Shown: piece by piece, positions 17,256-26,200 of the stretch
Layout of the letters: every line of letters begins with the position of its first letter
Position numbering within the stretch: the stretch's first letter is position 1
DNA from: Poseidonibacter lekithochrous
GTDB lineage: Bacteria; Campylobacterota; Campylobacteria; Campylobacterales; Arcobacteraceae
Assembly: GCF_018861145.1 (NCBI RefSeq)
Contig: NZ_JAHKQT010000017.1
Span: 62,001-126,000 of the forward strand
DNA: 64,000 bases
Direction of reading: 5' to 3'
Made by a program: the position numbers and the translations under genes
Notes under the pieces: generated by a model
What the model saw: the letters and a program-made list of their open reading frames with translations, nothing else
Told to the model about the DNA's origin: nothing
The model's database searches: none

Positions 17256-18086
17256 ATGTGTAAGCCAGTTATAAAATGGGTTGGAGGAAAACGCCAACTT
17301 TTAAATGAATTAAAAAAATATATGCCTAAAAATTTCAATACATACTTTGAGCCTTTCATAGGTGGTGGGGCTTTATTTTTTGATTTAAAAATAAAAAAAA
17401 GTTTTATAAATGACTATAATTCAGAGCTAACAAATTTATATGAGATTATTAAAAACAAACCTAATGAACTTATCAAAGATTTAGAAAAGCATCAAAACAA
17501 TTCAGAATATTTTTATAAGACAAGAGAATTAGATAGAACACCCGAAAAATATAAAAGATTATCAAAAGTAAAAAAAGCAAGTAGATTTATATATCTTAAT
17601 AAAACTGGTTTTAATGGACTTTATAGAGTAAATAGAAGTGGTCAATTTAATGTGCCATTTGGTAAATACAAAAACCCTAATTATGCCGATAGTGATAATA
17701 TTTTAGCTTGTAGCGAATTATTACACGATACAACTATATTAAATGGAGACTTTGAAATTATAAAGAAACATATTCAAAAAGGTGACTTTGTATATTTTGA
17801 CCCTCCATATGTTCCATTGAATGAGACTTCAAGTTTTACTGGTTATACAGACAAAGGCTTTGATGAAGATATGCAATTTAGATTAAAAGAATTATGCGAC
17901 TATATAAATAGTATTGGAGCTTATTTTATGTTATCTAATTCGTATACTAAATATATAGAAAATTTATATAAAGAATATAATTTAATTACAGTTCAAGCCA
18001 ATAGAGCTTTAAATTGTAAAGCTACGGGAAGAGGAAAAATAAACGAATATATCGTTATAAATTATGAAATTAATAAGGAAAAATAA
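17256..18086 (+). CDS. DNA adenine methyltransferase, Dam/MboI-type
   Basis: 276 residues, the typical size for a Dam-family N6-adenine methylase. Motifs in order: KWVGGKRQLLNEL at residue 7 (the X motif), YFEPFIGGGALFF at about 31 (motif I, AdoMet binding), NKTGFNGLYRVNRSGQFNVP at about 113, and the catalytic DPPY in GDFVYFDPPYVPL at about 178. This subfamily mostly modifies GATC, so GATC is the likely target but is not proven. Its stop overlaps the next gene start (TAATG), coupling methylase and endonuclease. It lies in the mobile element and is therefore acquired. Confidence 0.88.
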   Translation: MCKPVIKWVGGKRQLLNELKKYMPKNFNTYFEPFIGGGALFFDLKIKKSFINDYNSELTNLYEIIKNKPNELIKDLEKHQNNSEYFYKTRELDRTPEKYKRLSKVKKASRFIYLNKTGFNGLYRVNRSGQFNVPFGKYKNPNYADSDNILACSELLHDTTILNGDFEIIKKHIQKGDFVYFDPPYVPLNETSSFTGYTDKGFDEDMQFRLKELCDYINSIGAYFMLSNSYTKYIENLYKEYNLITVQANRALNCKATGRGKINEYIVINYEINKEK

Positions 18087-19303
18087 TGTCTAAGATAACA
18101 AGTCATACTTCATGGGAAAATATTTTTAATCAATATAATGTTTTAAGTGAAATTAGTCGAAATAATTATTTTGATATTACGGCAGACCAAATAAAAGCTG
18201 TTGATGGTAAAGAAGCGAGACTTATGACAAAAGTTGATTTTAGACAAAGCTTACCCAATATAATGAAGCAAGAAGAACTTTCTATTTTAGCAATAAAAAA
18301 TGGTTTATATAGAATTGCAAAAAATGACCCTTTTATTAATATCAATCAAAATATAGAAACTGAAATTATTGAATTAGAAGCACCTTCAAATATAATAAGT
18401 ATTGACCCATATAATATAAAAAGCGAAAGTGCTGCATTAGATATTGCAACTATTACAGAAATGGCTAATACTGTATTTGGAGAAGAGAGTAGTTTATCAA
18501 TTAGAGGAAGGTTAAGAGGCTCATTAAATTTTAATATTGGAACTGTTCCATATAATATTGACGGAGTTCAAATAGAAGTTGATGGAGGCTACGAAGGTAA
18601 TTCCTCAATAAATTTAATTGAAGCAAAAATTGGTTATCGTGATAATATTAATATAAGGCAATTACTTTACCCTGAATTATATTGGAAAAATGAAATTAGT
18701 AATAGAAAAACAATCAAGAGCTATATTTTTTATTTACAAGAAGATATTTATAGATTCATTCCTTATATTTATGATGGAGTAATAGGCTACGCAGACCACG
18801 CAAATGAGAAAGCATTTAAATTTAAAGAGCCTTCTTCTGATTTTTCTTTATTTAGTATCGAAATAAATGAAAATCATATATGTTTAAACACTCCATTTCC
18901 ACAAGCTGACAAATTTGATACTATTCATAGTATGTTAATTTTAATATCAGAACACCCATGCATGACAAAAGAAGAACTAAAATTAAATTTTGATATCGTT
19001 GATAGACAAATAGATTATTATTACAATGTTTTAAAATGGTTAAAACTTTGCGAAGAAGAAAATGATTGTATGGTCTTAACTACAAAAGGAATAGAAGTTC
19101 TTCAATTACCTTTTAAAGATAGAATTATTGAAATATCAAAGATTGTATTTTCAGAACCCATTTTCAATAATTACTTAAATGATAGAGAAGTAAATCTTCA
19201 ATTATTTCAAAGATATAATGTAAATAGTGAAAGCACTAAGAATAGAAGACTTCAAACTGTTAAGGCTTGGGTTTTATACTTTAAGAATATCGTTGAAAAT
19301 TAA
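18086..19303 (+). CDS. Putative type II restriction endonuclease partner of the methylase
   Basis: 405 residues. The N-terminal part (SWENIFNQYNVLSEISRNNYFDITADQIK, then ARLMTKVDFRQSLPNIM) and the central segment with Asp166, Glu179 and Lys181 (EVDGG ... LIEAKIGY) fit a PD-(D/E)xK nuclease site, and NIRQLLYPELYWK follows as in known endonucleases of this type. The C-terminal 130 residues look like a winged-helix domain that could read DNA. Position directly after, and translationally coupled to, a Dam-type methylase supports the role. The recognition site should equal that of the methylase. Assignment is by motif and context. Confidence 0.75.
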   Translation: MSKITSHTSWENIFNQYNVLSEISRNNYFDITADQIKAVDGKEARLMTKVDFRQSLPNIMKQEELSILAIKNGLYRIAKNDPFININQNIETEIIELEAPSNIISIDPYNIKSESAALDIATITEMANTVFGEESSLSIRGRLRGSLNFNIGTVPYNIDGVQIEVDGGYEGNSSINLIEAKIGYRDNINIRQLLYPELYWKNEISNRKTIKSYIFYLQEDIYRFIPYIYDGVIGYADHANEKAFKFKEPSSDFSLFSIEINENHICLNTPFPQADKFDTIHSMLILISEHPCMTKEELKLNFDIVDRQIDYYYNVLKWLKLCEEENDCMVLTTKGIEVLQLPFKDRIIEISKIVFSEPIFNNYLNDREVNLQLFQRYNVNSESTKNRRLQTVKAWVLYFKNIVEN

Positions 19304-19315
19304 GAGTAGAAGTAA

Positions 19316-19465
19316 TTATTTACTTCTACACTCTTTACACCAACTTTGGTTAGTTGCATTACCGCTAATTGTTCTATAACCAAATAGCTTATCTAACTCA
19401 ACTGCTGTCGTTGCTACTTTTCCACATTTTGGGCATGAATGTGGTAAATTTATTTTTCCTGACAT
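19316..19465 (-). CDS. Small zinc-ribbon protein
   Basis: 49 residues, with two CxxC knuckles: HSCPKCGKVATT at residues 9-20 and SWCKECRSK at the end. A good AAAGGAAA ribosome site precedes the ATG. Its function is unknown; similar mini zinc ribbons occur as stand-alone pieces of HNH-type or RNA-binding proteins. It is convergent with the endonuclease gene, with 12 bases between the stops. Confidence 0.6.
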   Translation of the reverse strand: MSGKINLPHSCPKCGKVATTAVELDKLFGYRTISGNATNQSWCKECRSK

Positions 19466-19475
19466 TTTTTTTCCT

Positions 19476-19706
19476 TTATTCTTTTCTCATCATAATTTTT
19501 AAAGTTTCTTCACTGTATCCTCTGTTTAGTAATTCTTTTGCAGCATATCTAGAACTTATGCCATCTTTAGATTCAACCATTTCTAATAACTTTTCGTCAT
19601 TATATTTAGAAAATTTTTCAGTTCTTTCTTCCTGTTGTTCTACAACTTTTTCACTTGTTTCTTTGACAAAATTAAAAACTTTTTTTAGAGTACTTATTAA
19701 TTCCAC
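19476..19706 (-). CDS. Hypothetical protein of the element
   Basis: 76 residues if started at the GTG at 19706, which has a TGAGG ribosome site 8 bases upstream; a GTG at 19721 is the longer alternative but lacks such a site. The protein is helical with a central charged coil (ETSEKVVEQQEERTEKFSKY) and a C-terminal segment RYAAKELLNRGYSEETLKIMM. It is followed after 10 bases by the zinc-ribbon gene, so the two probably form a unit. No family is recognised. Confidence 0.5.
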   Translation of the reverse strand: MELISTLKKVFNFVKETSEKVVEQQEERTEKFSKYNDEKLLEMVESKDGISSRYAAKELLNRGYSEETLKIMMRKE

Positions 19707-19824
19707 TTGATACAACCTCACTTTAATTAAATTATAATTATAAACATCATAATATAATTATTATTATTTCTAAATTAAAGTAATAAAATGCACATTATAA
19801 AAATCAATCAGATATGTTTAAAAA

Positions 19825-19971
19825 ATGAGTAGAACAGAATAAGAAAAATGGCGATATGAATTATGTAAAACAAAAGAAGAAAAGCAAAAGATCATGAAGG
19901 TAAGAACTGGTAGTAACTTTCCTAAAATCTTATTCTATATATTTAAAATTATTTTTTCTTTTCATCATTAA
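19825..19971 (+). pseudogene. Small gene with an in-frame stop
   Basis: A 48-codon frame reads MSRTE-stop-EKWRYELCKTKEEK and continues to a stop at 19969. The TAA at 19840-19842 is one base from CAA (Gln). The remainder (IMKVRTGSNFPKILFYIFKI) has a coding look with a hydrophobic end. This is probably a dead copy of a small protein, or translated only from an internal start at codon 24. The rest of 19707-20019 is AT-rich with no other recognisable feature. Confidence 0.4.
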
Positions 19972-20019
19972 AAATTAAAAGTAATAAAAATTAGTGTCCT
20001 TTTTTATTCCCCATTTCTA

Positions 20020-21153
20020 TTAGATTATATTTGACATAATGGCATCTATCATGTCCCTACCACTATCAGGGGATAGTTTCGCATATCTTAAAGTCATATT
20101 AATATCTTTATGATTTAAAAGCTTTTGAATGGTATATATTGGAGTACCTTTAATTGCTAAGTTACTTGCAAAACTATGCCTAAAGGTGTGAATAACAACT
20201 CTATTTTTAGCATCACTTTTTTCAAGACCTTCATTGAAAAGTTCATCTAAGATAGGTTTTAATCTTTTTTGTATTTCTCTTAATTTTGCTTGAGTATTAT
20301 TTATTTGAAATATATAATCATTTACACTAAGAGTTTTTAGCTTTTCATTTAAGATGGTTGCTGTTTCTTTAGTTATAAAGCCTGTGTATGTTGTACCATT
20401 CTTGAAGTCTGTTAAAGTAATATTTCTTTCCTCAATGTTTATGTGCTTTTTTTGAATATTAAGTGTTGTTGTTGCTCTTGCACCTGTAGAGAATGAAATT
20501 AAACAGAATAGATAGAGAAGTTCATTATCTCTAACATTGTCAAGTAACAGTTGAATCTCACTTAATGTTAAAAATCTTTCTCTTTTATTATTGATTTTGA
20601 CCCGTTTGATTTTATTAAGAGGATTTGTACCTTTATAAACATCATTGTTAATAGCATAATTAAAAATTGTACTAAATAATGTGAGTATATGATTTACAGT
20701 TTTTGGTGCAAGTGTTTTAAGCTTCTCACGTTGCAGTTTTTGAATATCCTGTATAACTATAGCATCTAAGTTTTTTTTGCCGAATATAGGCTTTAAATGA
20801 GTGTTATATCTATATACTTCATTGTCTTTACTTTTTTTATTATGATGAACTTCTCTATATTCAAAATATTGCTTTGATATATCATCTAAAATTAATGTTG
20901 TTCTATTATTTCTAGCTGCAACTTTTGGCAGGTCTTCACCTAATCTAATTTTTGTAATAATTTCATTTCGTTTTGTGTTACAATAATTCTCTCTTATACC
21001 TTCAGAGAATTTACCTATTTTTAATTCTTTATCTTTTAAGTTTTCATCTTTATATCGTATGTAATAAGTTTTATCAGGCTTACTATTTGTGGTAGAATGT
21101 ATGTAATATACACCTATGAATTTTGTTTTATTTCTATTAAATGCTTTTCCCAT
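20020..21153 (-). CDS. int: Tyrosine recombinase (integrase) of the element
   Basis: 377 residues from the ATG at 21153, chosen because AGAAAGGG lies just upstream; an ATG seven codons earlier has no ribosome site. Domain order: an arm-type DNA-binding N-terminus with the FIGVYYIHS strand, a SAM-like core-binding domain at about residues 80-190, and the catalytic domain. Catalytic residues visible are Arg226 (STGARATTTL), His322 and Arg325 (HTFRHSF), His348 (LLNHKDI) and the nucleophile Tyr357 (RYAKL). It sits 174 bases from the right 68-bp repeat and should catalyse insertion into and excision from tRNA-Arg. Confidence 0.93.
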   Translation of the reverse strand: MGKAFNRNKTKFIGVYYIHSTTNSKPDKTYYIRYKDENLKDKELKIGKFSEGIRENYCNTKRNEIITKIRLGEDLPKVAARNNRTTLILDDISKQYFEYREVHHNKKSKDNEVYRYNTHLKPIFGKKNLDAIVIQDIQKLQREKLKTLAPKTVNHILTLFSTIFNYAINNDVYKGTNPLNKIKRVKINNKRERFLTLSEIQLLLDNVRDNELLYLFCLISFSTGARATTTLNIQKKHINIEERNITLTDFKNGTTYTGFITKETATILNEKLKTLSVNDYIFQINNTQAKLREIQKRLKPILDELFNEGLEKSDAKNRVVIHTFRHSFASNLAIKGTPIYTIQKLLNHKDINMTLRYAKLSPDSGRDMIDAIMSNII

Positions 21154-21327
21154 TTTTACCCTTTCTCTCCCCATCTTAAATAAAATAAAGTGCTATAATT
21201 TGTAAATAACATGATATAAGAAAAAGGAATTATCGAATACTATAAGTACGATATATGCGATGATGTGCGAGTAAATTGATTGAAGTTAAAGTGAATTGAT
21301 ATATAGTGATAAATCGCTAATATATAA
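21154..21327. other. Region between integrase and attR, possible arm-type sites
   Basis: Non-coding, AT-rich. The short string AATTGAT is repeated near 21274-21300, and GCGATGATGTGCGA is a local near-repeat around 21257. These could be integrase arm sites, but no clear consensus can be shown by eye. Nothing else is seen. The stretch without a gene continues through attR to 21517. Confidence 0.25.
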
Positions 21328-21395
21328 TTTCGGCCCCGGCGGTTACAGGTTCGACTCCTGTCAGGCGTACCATTTAGAAGCCCGATTTAATCGCT
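21328..21395 (+). repeat. attR: 68-bp direct repeat
   Basis: Identical to 13206-13273. It carries only the 3' part of tRNA-Arg from the anticodon loop, so it is not a functional tRNA. It marks the right boundary of the element. Confidence 0.95.
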
Positions 21396-21425
21396 CTTTG
21401 TGAGTGTTTAGGTCGGGCTTTTTTT
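21378..21425 (+). terminator. Second copy of the tRNA-Arg terminator
   Basis: Stem AAGCCCGA (21378-21385) / TCGGGCTT (21413-21420) followed by T-run. The loop differs from the left copy (CTTTGTGAGTG against GTTTGCAGTG). This is presumably the original chromosomal terminator displaced by the insertion. Confidence 0.75.
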
Positions 21426-21517
21426 ATGTCTAAAAATTAAAGTGATGCCTATATCACACTAATAGATTAGCATTTTCGTCAAATGATTTTATTAGGAAAA
21501 TATAAAGATATTTTATA

Positions 21518-22516
21518 CTATTTAGTCCTTACTCTTTTCATTCTATCTTTATAAGATTCCTTATAAAACTCTTTTGCTTTAGGACTTAAAAAAGATTTAT
21601 CAATTAAATCTTCTACTTCTAGATATGAATCTTCAATAAATTTCATAATTTTATTAAATCTAATTTCAGGTAAATCTATAAACTTAGCAAAAGTTTTGAA
21701 ATCATTATAAGTATAGTAACCATAAGCTTCATAAGTATCCGTATAATCATCTAATAAATCTATTGCCATATCTCCATATTTTTCATTTATATGAAATCTT
21801 GTGTTTAATAAATCATAACTTGGTGTTAAAAAGTATTCATTAGAATCTGCTTTACTATACAAAGAAAAGTTTTTAAGATGAGCATCGCCATTACATATTA
21901 GATAGTTTAAAATAATTCTTTTAAAAAAATCTTCTTGTGATACTATACTAGATGCTACATGTTTTTTTATCATCTTTGCACAATCTAAATAACTACAAGC
22001 ATCATACTTATAATTTTCTCCATGAGTTACTGGTGTTATTCCCATAATTCCAGCAAAATCTTCTTGATCGTATTTTAAAGCTGATACATCATCATAATCA
22101 AATCTCTTTGTTATATAAGCTAACTCTCCATCACTAAATCTAATCAAACCACTTGAAGCTGTAGGAATTTTAAATATGTTCTTTGAGATAAGCATTGATA
22201 AATGTTCATTTGCCACAATATCTTTTTCATTTTGAATATGTCCATCCCCATTAGTAATAGGTTTTAAAATATATCTTCCATTAGCTGCAGTGGGTATTAA
22301 GTCTTTCTTTTCAAAAGTTAAAGAGATTTTATCTTGAACCCCAGAGATTGACATTCTAGGCGATAATTCTGCTCTTTTTTTAGTAAATTCAATTCTGTCA
22401 AAACTTAAAGGATTTGGCACTTTCCCATTAAAAAGCTCTTTAATACACTTTGGACAATAGTTATTTCTTAGTTTTTTATTTTCTGATAAACAACCCAAAC
22501 ATATTTTATCTTCCAT
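21518..22516 (-). CDS. hipT: HipT-type serine/threonine kinase toxin
   Basis: 332 residues. It lacks the N-terminal subdomain-1 of classical HipA and is preceded by a separate gene for that part, as in HipBST systems. The N-terminus has a zinc knuckle (Cys6, Cys9, Cys21, Cys24) not usual in the E. coli HipT. The phosphate-binding loop contains MSISGVQDKISL with Ser56-Ile57-Ser58, matching the SIS motif where HipT autophosphorylates. The kinase core follows: ILKPITNGDGHI (lysine), ICNGDAHLKNFSLY (catalytic Asp) and PSYDLLNTRFH (metal-binding Asp). In E. coli O127 HipT phosphorylates tryptophanyl-tRNA synthetase; the target here is unknown. Confidence 0.88.
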   Translation of the reverse strand: MEDKICLGCLSENKKLRNNYCPKCIKELFNGKVPNPLSFDRIEFTKKRAELSPRMSISGVQDKISLTFEKKDLIPTAANGRYILKPITNGDGHIQNEKDIVANEHLSMLISKNIFKIPTASSGLIRFSDGELAYITKRFDYDDVSALKYDQEDFAGIMGITPVTHGENYKYDACSYLDCAKMIKKHVASSIVSQEDFFKRIILNYLICNGDAHLKNFSLYSKADSNEYFLTPSYDLLNTRFHINEKYGDMAIDLLDDYTDTYEAYGYYTYNDFKTFAKFIDLPEIRFNKIMKFIEDSYLEVEDLIDKSFLSPKAKEFYKESYKDRMKRVRTK

Positions 22517-22518
22517 TT

Positions 22519-22845
22519 TTATATCTCATCTTTTTCTATAGTAATAGAACCTATTGTGTTCTCTTTTGTTGTTAATAATAATCTTGAAAAATCATCATTT
22601 TTATCAATTCTAAGTTCCTTGCATTGAATATCTTTTAATTTACCTTCTGCCAATAAATTATAAAAAAAAGGAAATAAACTTTTTGATGTAAATTCCTCTT
22701 CTTGTAAAGGGAATGTTAGACTAATAGCTTTTGCATTATCTTTATTTAAATACTCTTTATCATAAACAAAGCTATAGCTATTGTCATCAAACTTTGTAAG
22801 TAAACCAGTAAAGGTGTTATTTCTAAAAACTTTTGCTCTTTGCAT
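22519..22845 (-). CDS. hipS: HipS-type antitoxin (free HipA N-terminal subdomain)
   Basis: 108 residues corresponding to subdomain-1 of HipA: AKVFRNNTFTGLLTKFDDN at the N-terminus, then SLTFPLQEEEFTSKSLFPFFYNLLAEG, which aligns with the HipA segment SLPL...PFFDNLLPEG. In HipBST systems HipS, not HipB, neutralises the kinase. The gene overlaps hipB by the TAATG junction and ends 2 bases before hipT, so the three are one operon in the order B-S-T. Confidence 0.88.
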   Translation of the reverse strand: MQRAKVFRNNTFTGLLTKFDDNSYSFVYDKEYLNKDNAKAISLTFPLQEEEFTSKSLFPFFYNLLAEGKLKDIQCKELRIDKNDDFSRLLLTTKENTIGSITIEKDEI

Positions 22846-23057
22846 TATTTAATCTTCACTTTGATATCTAATTCCATTCCTAATACATCTAAAAGTTTTT
22901 CTAGTGTTTTAACCGTAGGATTAGCTTTTCCATTTTCAATCTCAGATATTGAAACATAATTAACACCTGAATAATCTTGTAAATCTTTTAGTTCAAGATT
23001 TAATTCTTTTCTTCTTTTTTTTATAGTTTTACCTATTTTAGCAGATGTTACTTCCAT
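22845..23057 (-). CDS. hipB: HipB-type Xre family transcription regulator
   Basis: 70 residues forming a single Xre/Cro helix-turn-helix: IGKTIKKRRKELNLELKDLQDYSGVNYVSISEIENGKANPTVKTLEKLLDVLG. This fits HipB, which binds operators and augments toxin neutralisation through the HipS-HipT complex. It is the first gene of the operon. Three 19-bp near-identical sites lie in the 209-base region upstream, the nearest 26 bases from the start, so autoregulation is likely. Confidence 0.85.
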   Translation of the reverse strand: MEVTSAKIGKTIKKRRKELNLELKDLQDYSGVNYVSISEIENGKANPTVKTLEKLLDVLGMELDIKVKIK

Positions 23058-23082
23058 TTTAATACCTTAATATGTATTCTTA

Positions 23083-23222
23083 TTTAGTATATAAGTTAAA
23101 TATGTTTAATTATATATCTATAAAAATTAATATTTACTTTAAATTTAAGTTATATACTAAATAATATGATACGAGTTGATAATATTTGAAAAAAGACTTC
23201 ATATTTAATATATATGTTAAAT
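23083..23222. promoter_or_regulatory. Three operator-like repeats shared by hipBST and the divergent helicase gene
   Basis: Sites at 23083-23101, 23143-23161 and 23204-23222. Aligned in one orientation they read ATTTAACTTATATACTAAA (site 1, reverse), ATTTAAGTTATATACTAAA (site 2) and ATTTAACATATATATTAAA (site 3, reverse). Centre spacing is about 60 bases. Each has TTTA / TAAA half-sites. They occupy both promoter regions and are the expected HipB targets. Confidence 0.65.
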
Positions 23223-23266
23223 TAAAAATATGATAAACTCAATTTACAAAAATAATTGGATTCTAA

Positions 23267-26200
23267 ATGTTTAAAAATGGTTTATACGAACAACTCATAA
23301 ATAATTTGATTTCAAATAAATTAAATTCTTTGGATTTGGAAACTATTTATTATAAAACTACTGCTATTGAAAAATCGGAAGCTTCTAATTTCTTAACACA
23401 ATATATAAGTAACTTTATTAATCATTCACTGAATTTAATAAGTGGTGAAAATAGTGTTGAAACCAAGATAAATATCATAAATAAAATAATCTTATTACTT
23501 CAAAGTGAAATAGAAAAACAAGATTTTAAAGATAATTTACTTGATATTAATACTTCTATTTTAAAAGCAGTTATACCAAAACTTGATTCTCATATAAAAG
23601 ATTTTGACACTTATATTAAAGAAATCACTCCATATACAGGTCTTACTCAAAGTGAACTTTTTACGGGAAGTAATGCTGGAGTTTCTTTAGAAAGTGAAAT
23701 AAAAAAAGAGATACTTTCTTCTGACAAGATATATTTTCTGGTCTCTTTTATAAAATGGTCAGGTATTAGGATATTTGAAAAAGAGTTAAGAGAATTTACT
23801 AAAAGAGGAAAAAAACTACAGGTTATTACCACTTCATATATGGGAGCAACTGATTTAAAAGCAGTTGAATTTTTAGCAAGTTTACCAAATACTGAAATTA
23901 AAGTTTCATATAATACAGCAAATGAAAGACTACATGCAAAATCTTATCTATTTTTTAGAGATACGGGTTTTCATACTGGATATATAGGTTCTTCCAATAT
24001 TTCAAAAAGTGCACTTACAAGTGGATTAGAATGGAATTTAAAAGTAACAAATTCAGAAATTTCACATATAATAAAAAAGTTTGAAAAAACTTTTGAAACA
24101 TATTGGGAAGATAAAGAGTTTGAAGTATTTACACAAGCAGAAAAACAAAAACTTCAAATTGCACTAAATAATGCTTCGACAAAAGATACAAATAATTTCT
24201 CAACTTTTTTTGATATAAAACCGCATCATTATCAAGAAGAAATTTTAGAAGAACTTCAAGTACAAAGAGAGGTTCATAAACGTTACAAAAATCTTTTAGT
24301 TGCTGCAACAGGAACTGGAAAAACAGTTATAAGTGCTTTTGATTATAAACGATTTAAACAAAATAATCCAAGTGCAAAACTTTTATTTGTAGCTCATCGA
24401 AAAGAAATCTTAATACAAGCTAGATCTACGTTTCAAGCAATATTAAAAGACAATAATTTTGGTGAATTATGGGTTGATGGAATTACTCCTTTAAGTTATG
24501 AGTACTTATTTACCTCTGTACAAACTTTACAAAATAATATTGAAAAACTCTCTCTTACAAAAAACTATTATGATTTTATAATAATAGATGAAGTACATCA
24601 CATAGCTGCAAAAAGTTATAGACCAATTTTACAAAAGTTTGAAGCAAATATTCTCTTAGGACTTACAGCAACACCTGAGAGAATGGATAATGAAAATATT
24701 CTAGATGATTTTTGTGGTGTAATTGCTTGCGAGATTAGACTTCCTGAAGCATTAAATAGAAAACTACTTTGCCCTTTTCAATATTTTGGAATTAGTGATA
24801 GTGTAGATTTACAAAATATAAAATGGCAAAATGGGAAATATCAAACAAGTGAACTAAATGATGTTTTATCAAGTGAAAAAAGAGTTGGTGAAATTATTGC
24901 AAAATGTGAAGAATATCTAAGAGATATAAATGATGTCTTAGCAATTGGCTTTTGTGTATCACAAGAACACGCAAAGTTTATGAGTGAGAAATTTAATGAA
25001 GTTGATTTAAAAGCAGATTTTCTTATAAGTGGAAGTTCCAATAGAGATGATGTGAAGTCAAGATTATTAAAAAAAGAAATAAACTATTTATTTGTAGTTG
25101 ATATCTTTAATGAAGGTGTTGATATTCCACAAATTGATACTATCTTATTTTTACGTCCAACTGAGAGTTTAACTGTGTTTTTACAACAATTAGGGAGGGG
25201 ACTTAGATTTGCTGAAAACAAAGAGTGCTTAACTGTTTTAGATTTTGTAGGAAATGCTAGAGATGAATATGATTTTGAAGGTAAATTTAGAAACTTAATT
25301 GGTAAAACCTCTAATAGTGTAAAAGATGAAATAGAAAATGAATTTCCTCATTTACCTTTAGGATGTTCAATAGTCTTAGAAAAAAAAGCTAAAGAACATA
25401 TTTTAAATAATATTAAAAAAGCAACTACACTTGGTAGAAGAAAACTAATATCAAAAATAAGAAATTATGAAAATCAGACAACTTTAGCACTTACAATTAG
25501 AAACTTTACGAAGATAAATCATCTTTCCTTAGAAAATTTATATAAAAAAGATAGTTTTTCTAAATTGTGTTATGAAGCTAATATTGTAGAAGATTTTAAT
25601 GAAGTTAATGAAAAAGAGCTGATAAGAGCAATTTCTAAAAAATGGCTATTAACAAGATCTCATAGTTATTTTGAATTTATTTTAGAACTTATAGATAATA
25701 ATTTTGATTTTACAAAAGAAGTTATGGAAAAAAATAAAAAATCATTTTTGATGCTTTATTATGATTTCTTTCAAGACCCAAATATGTTTAATAGTTTAGA
25801 CGAAGGAATAAAATATATAGGAAATAATAAAATCTTAATTAAGGAATTAAAAGAGGTAATTGAAATTTTAATAGATAAAATCACTCATATTGAAAGTGAT
25901 TTAGATTTACCATATTTTTGTCCAATAAAACTACATTCAAGATATACAAGAGAACAGATATTATCAGGTTTTGGGCAAAATAGTTTTCATAAAAAATCAA
26001 ATAGTAGAGAAGGTGTTTTAAATATAAAAGACAAAAATACTGAACTTTTATTTGTAACATTAGAAAAAACAGAAGATAAATATTCCCCTACAACTATGTA
26101 TGATGATTATGCAATAAATGACAGATTATTCCATTGGCAATCTCAAAATTCAACTAAGCCAGACTCTCCTAAAGGTTTAAGTTATATTAACCACCAAAAA

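Larger units (their letters stand above)
13206..21395. mobile_element. Integrative mobilizable element in tRNA-Arg(UCG), with restriction-modification cargo
   Basis: About 8.2 kb bounded by perfect 68-bp repeats, the left one being the 3' end of an intact tRNA-Arg. Contents from left to right: divergent regulator and HTH gene, DUF4373 protein, small genes, putative relaxase, Dam-type methylase plus endonuclease, small minus-strand genes, and a tyrosine integrase next to the right end. There are no type IV secretion genes and no phage structural genes, which fits a mobilizable rather than a conjugative element or prophage. Gene functions come from motif recognition; mobility has not been shown. 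Confidence 0.88.

Noticed and set aside
19369-19710. Plus-strand reading frame of 113 codons in the element
   Set aside because: It is antisense to two small genes with better starts and domain-like content (zinc ribbon and helical protein), and is Leu/Phe/Ser-rich with no ribosome site.
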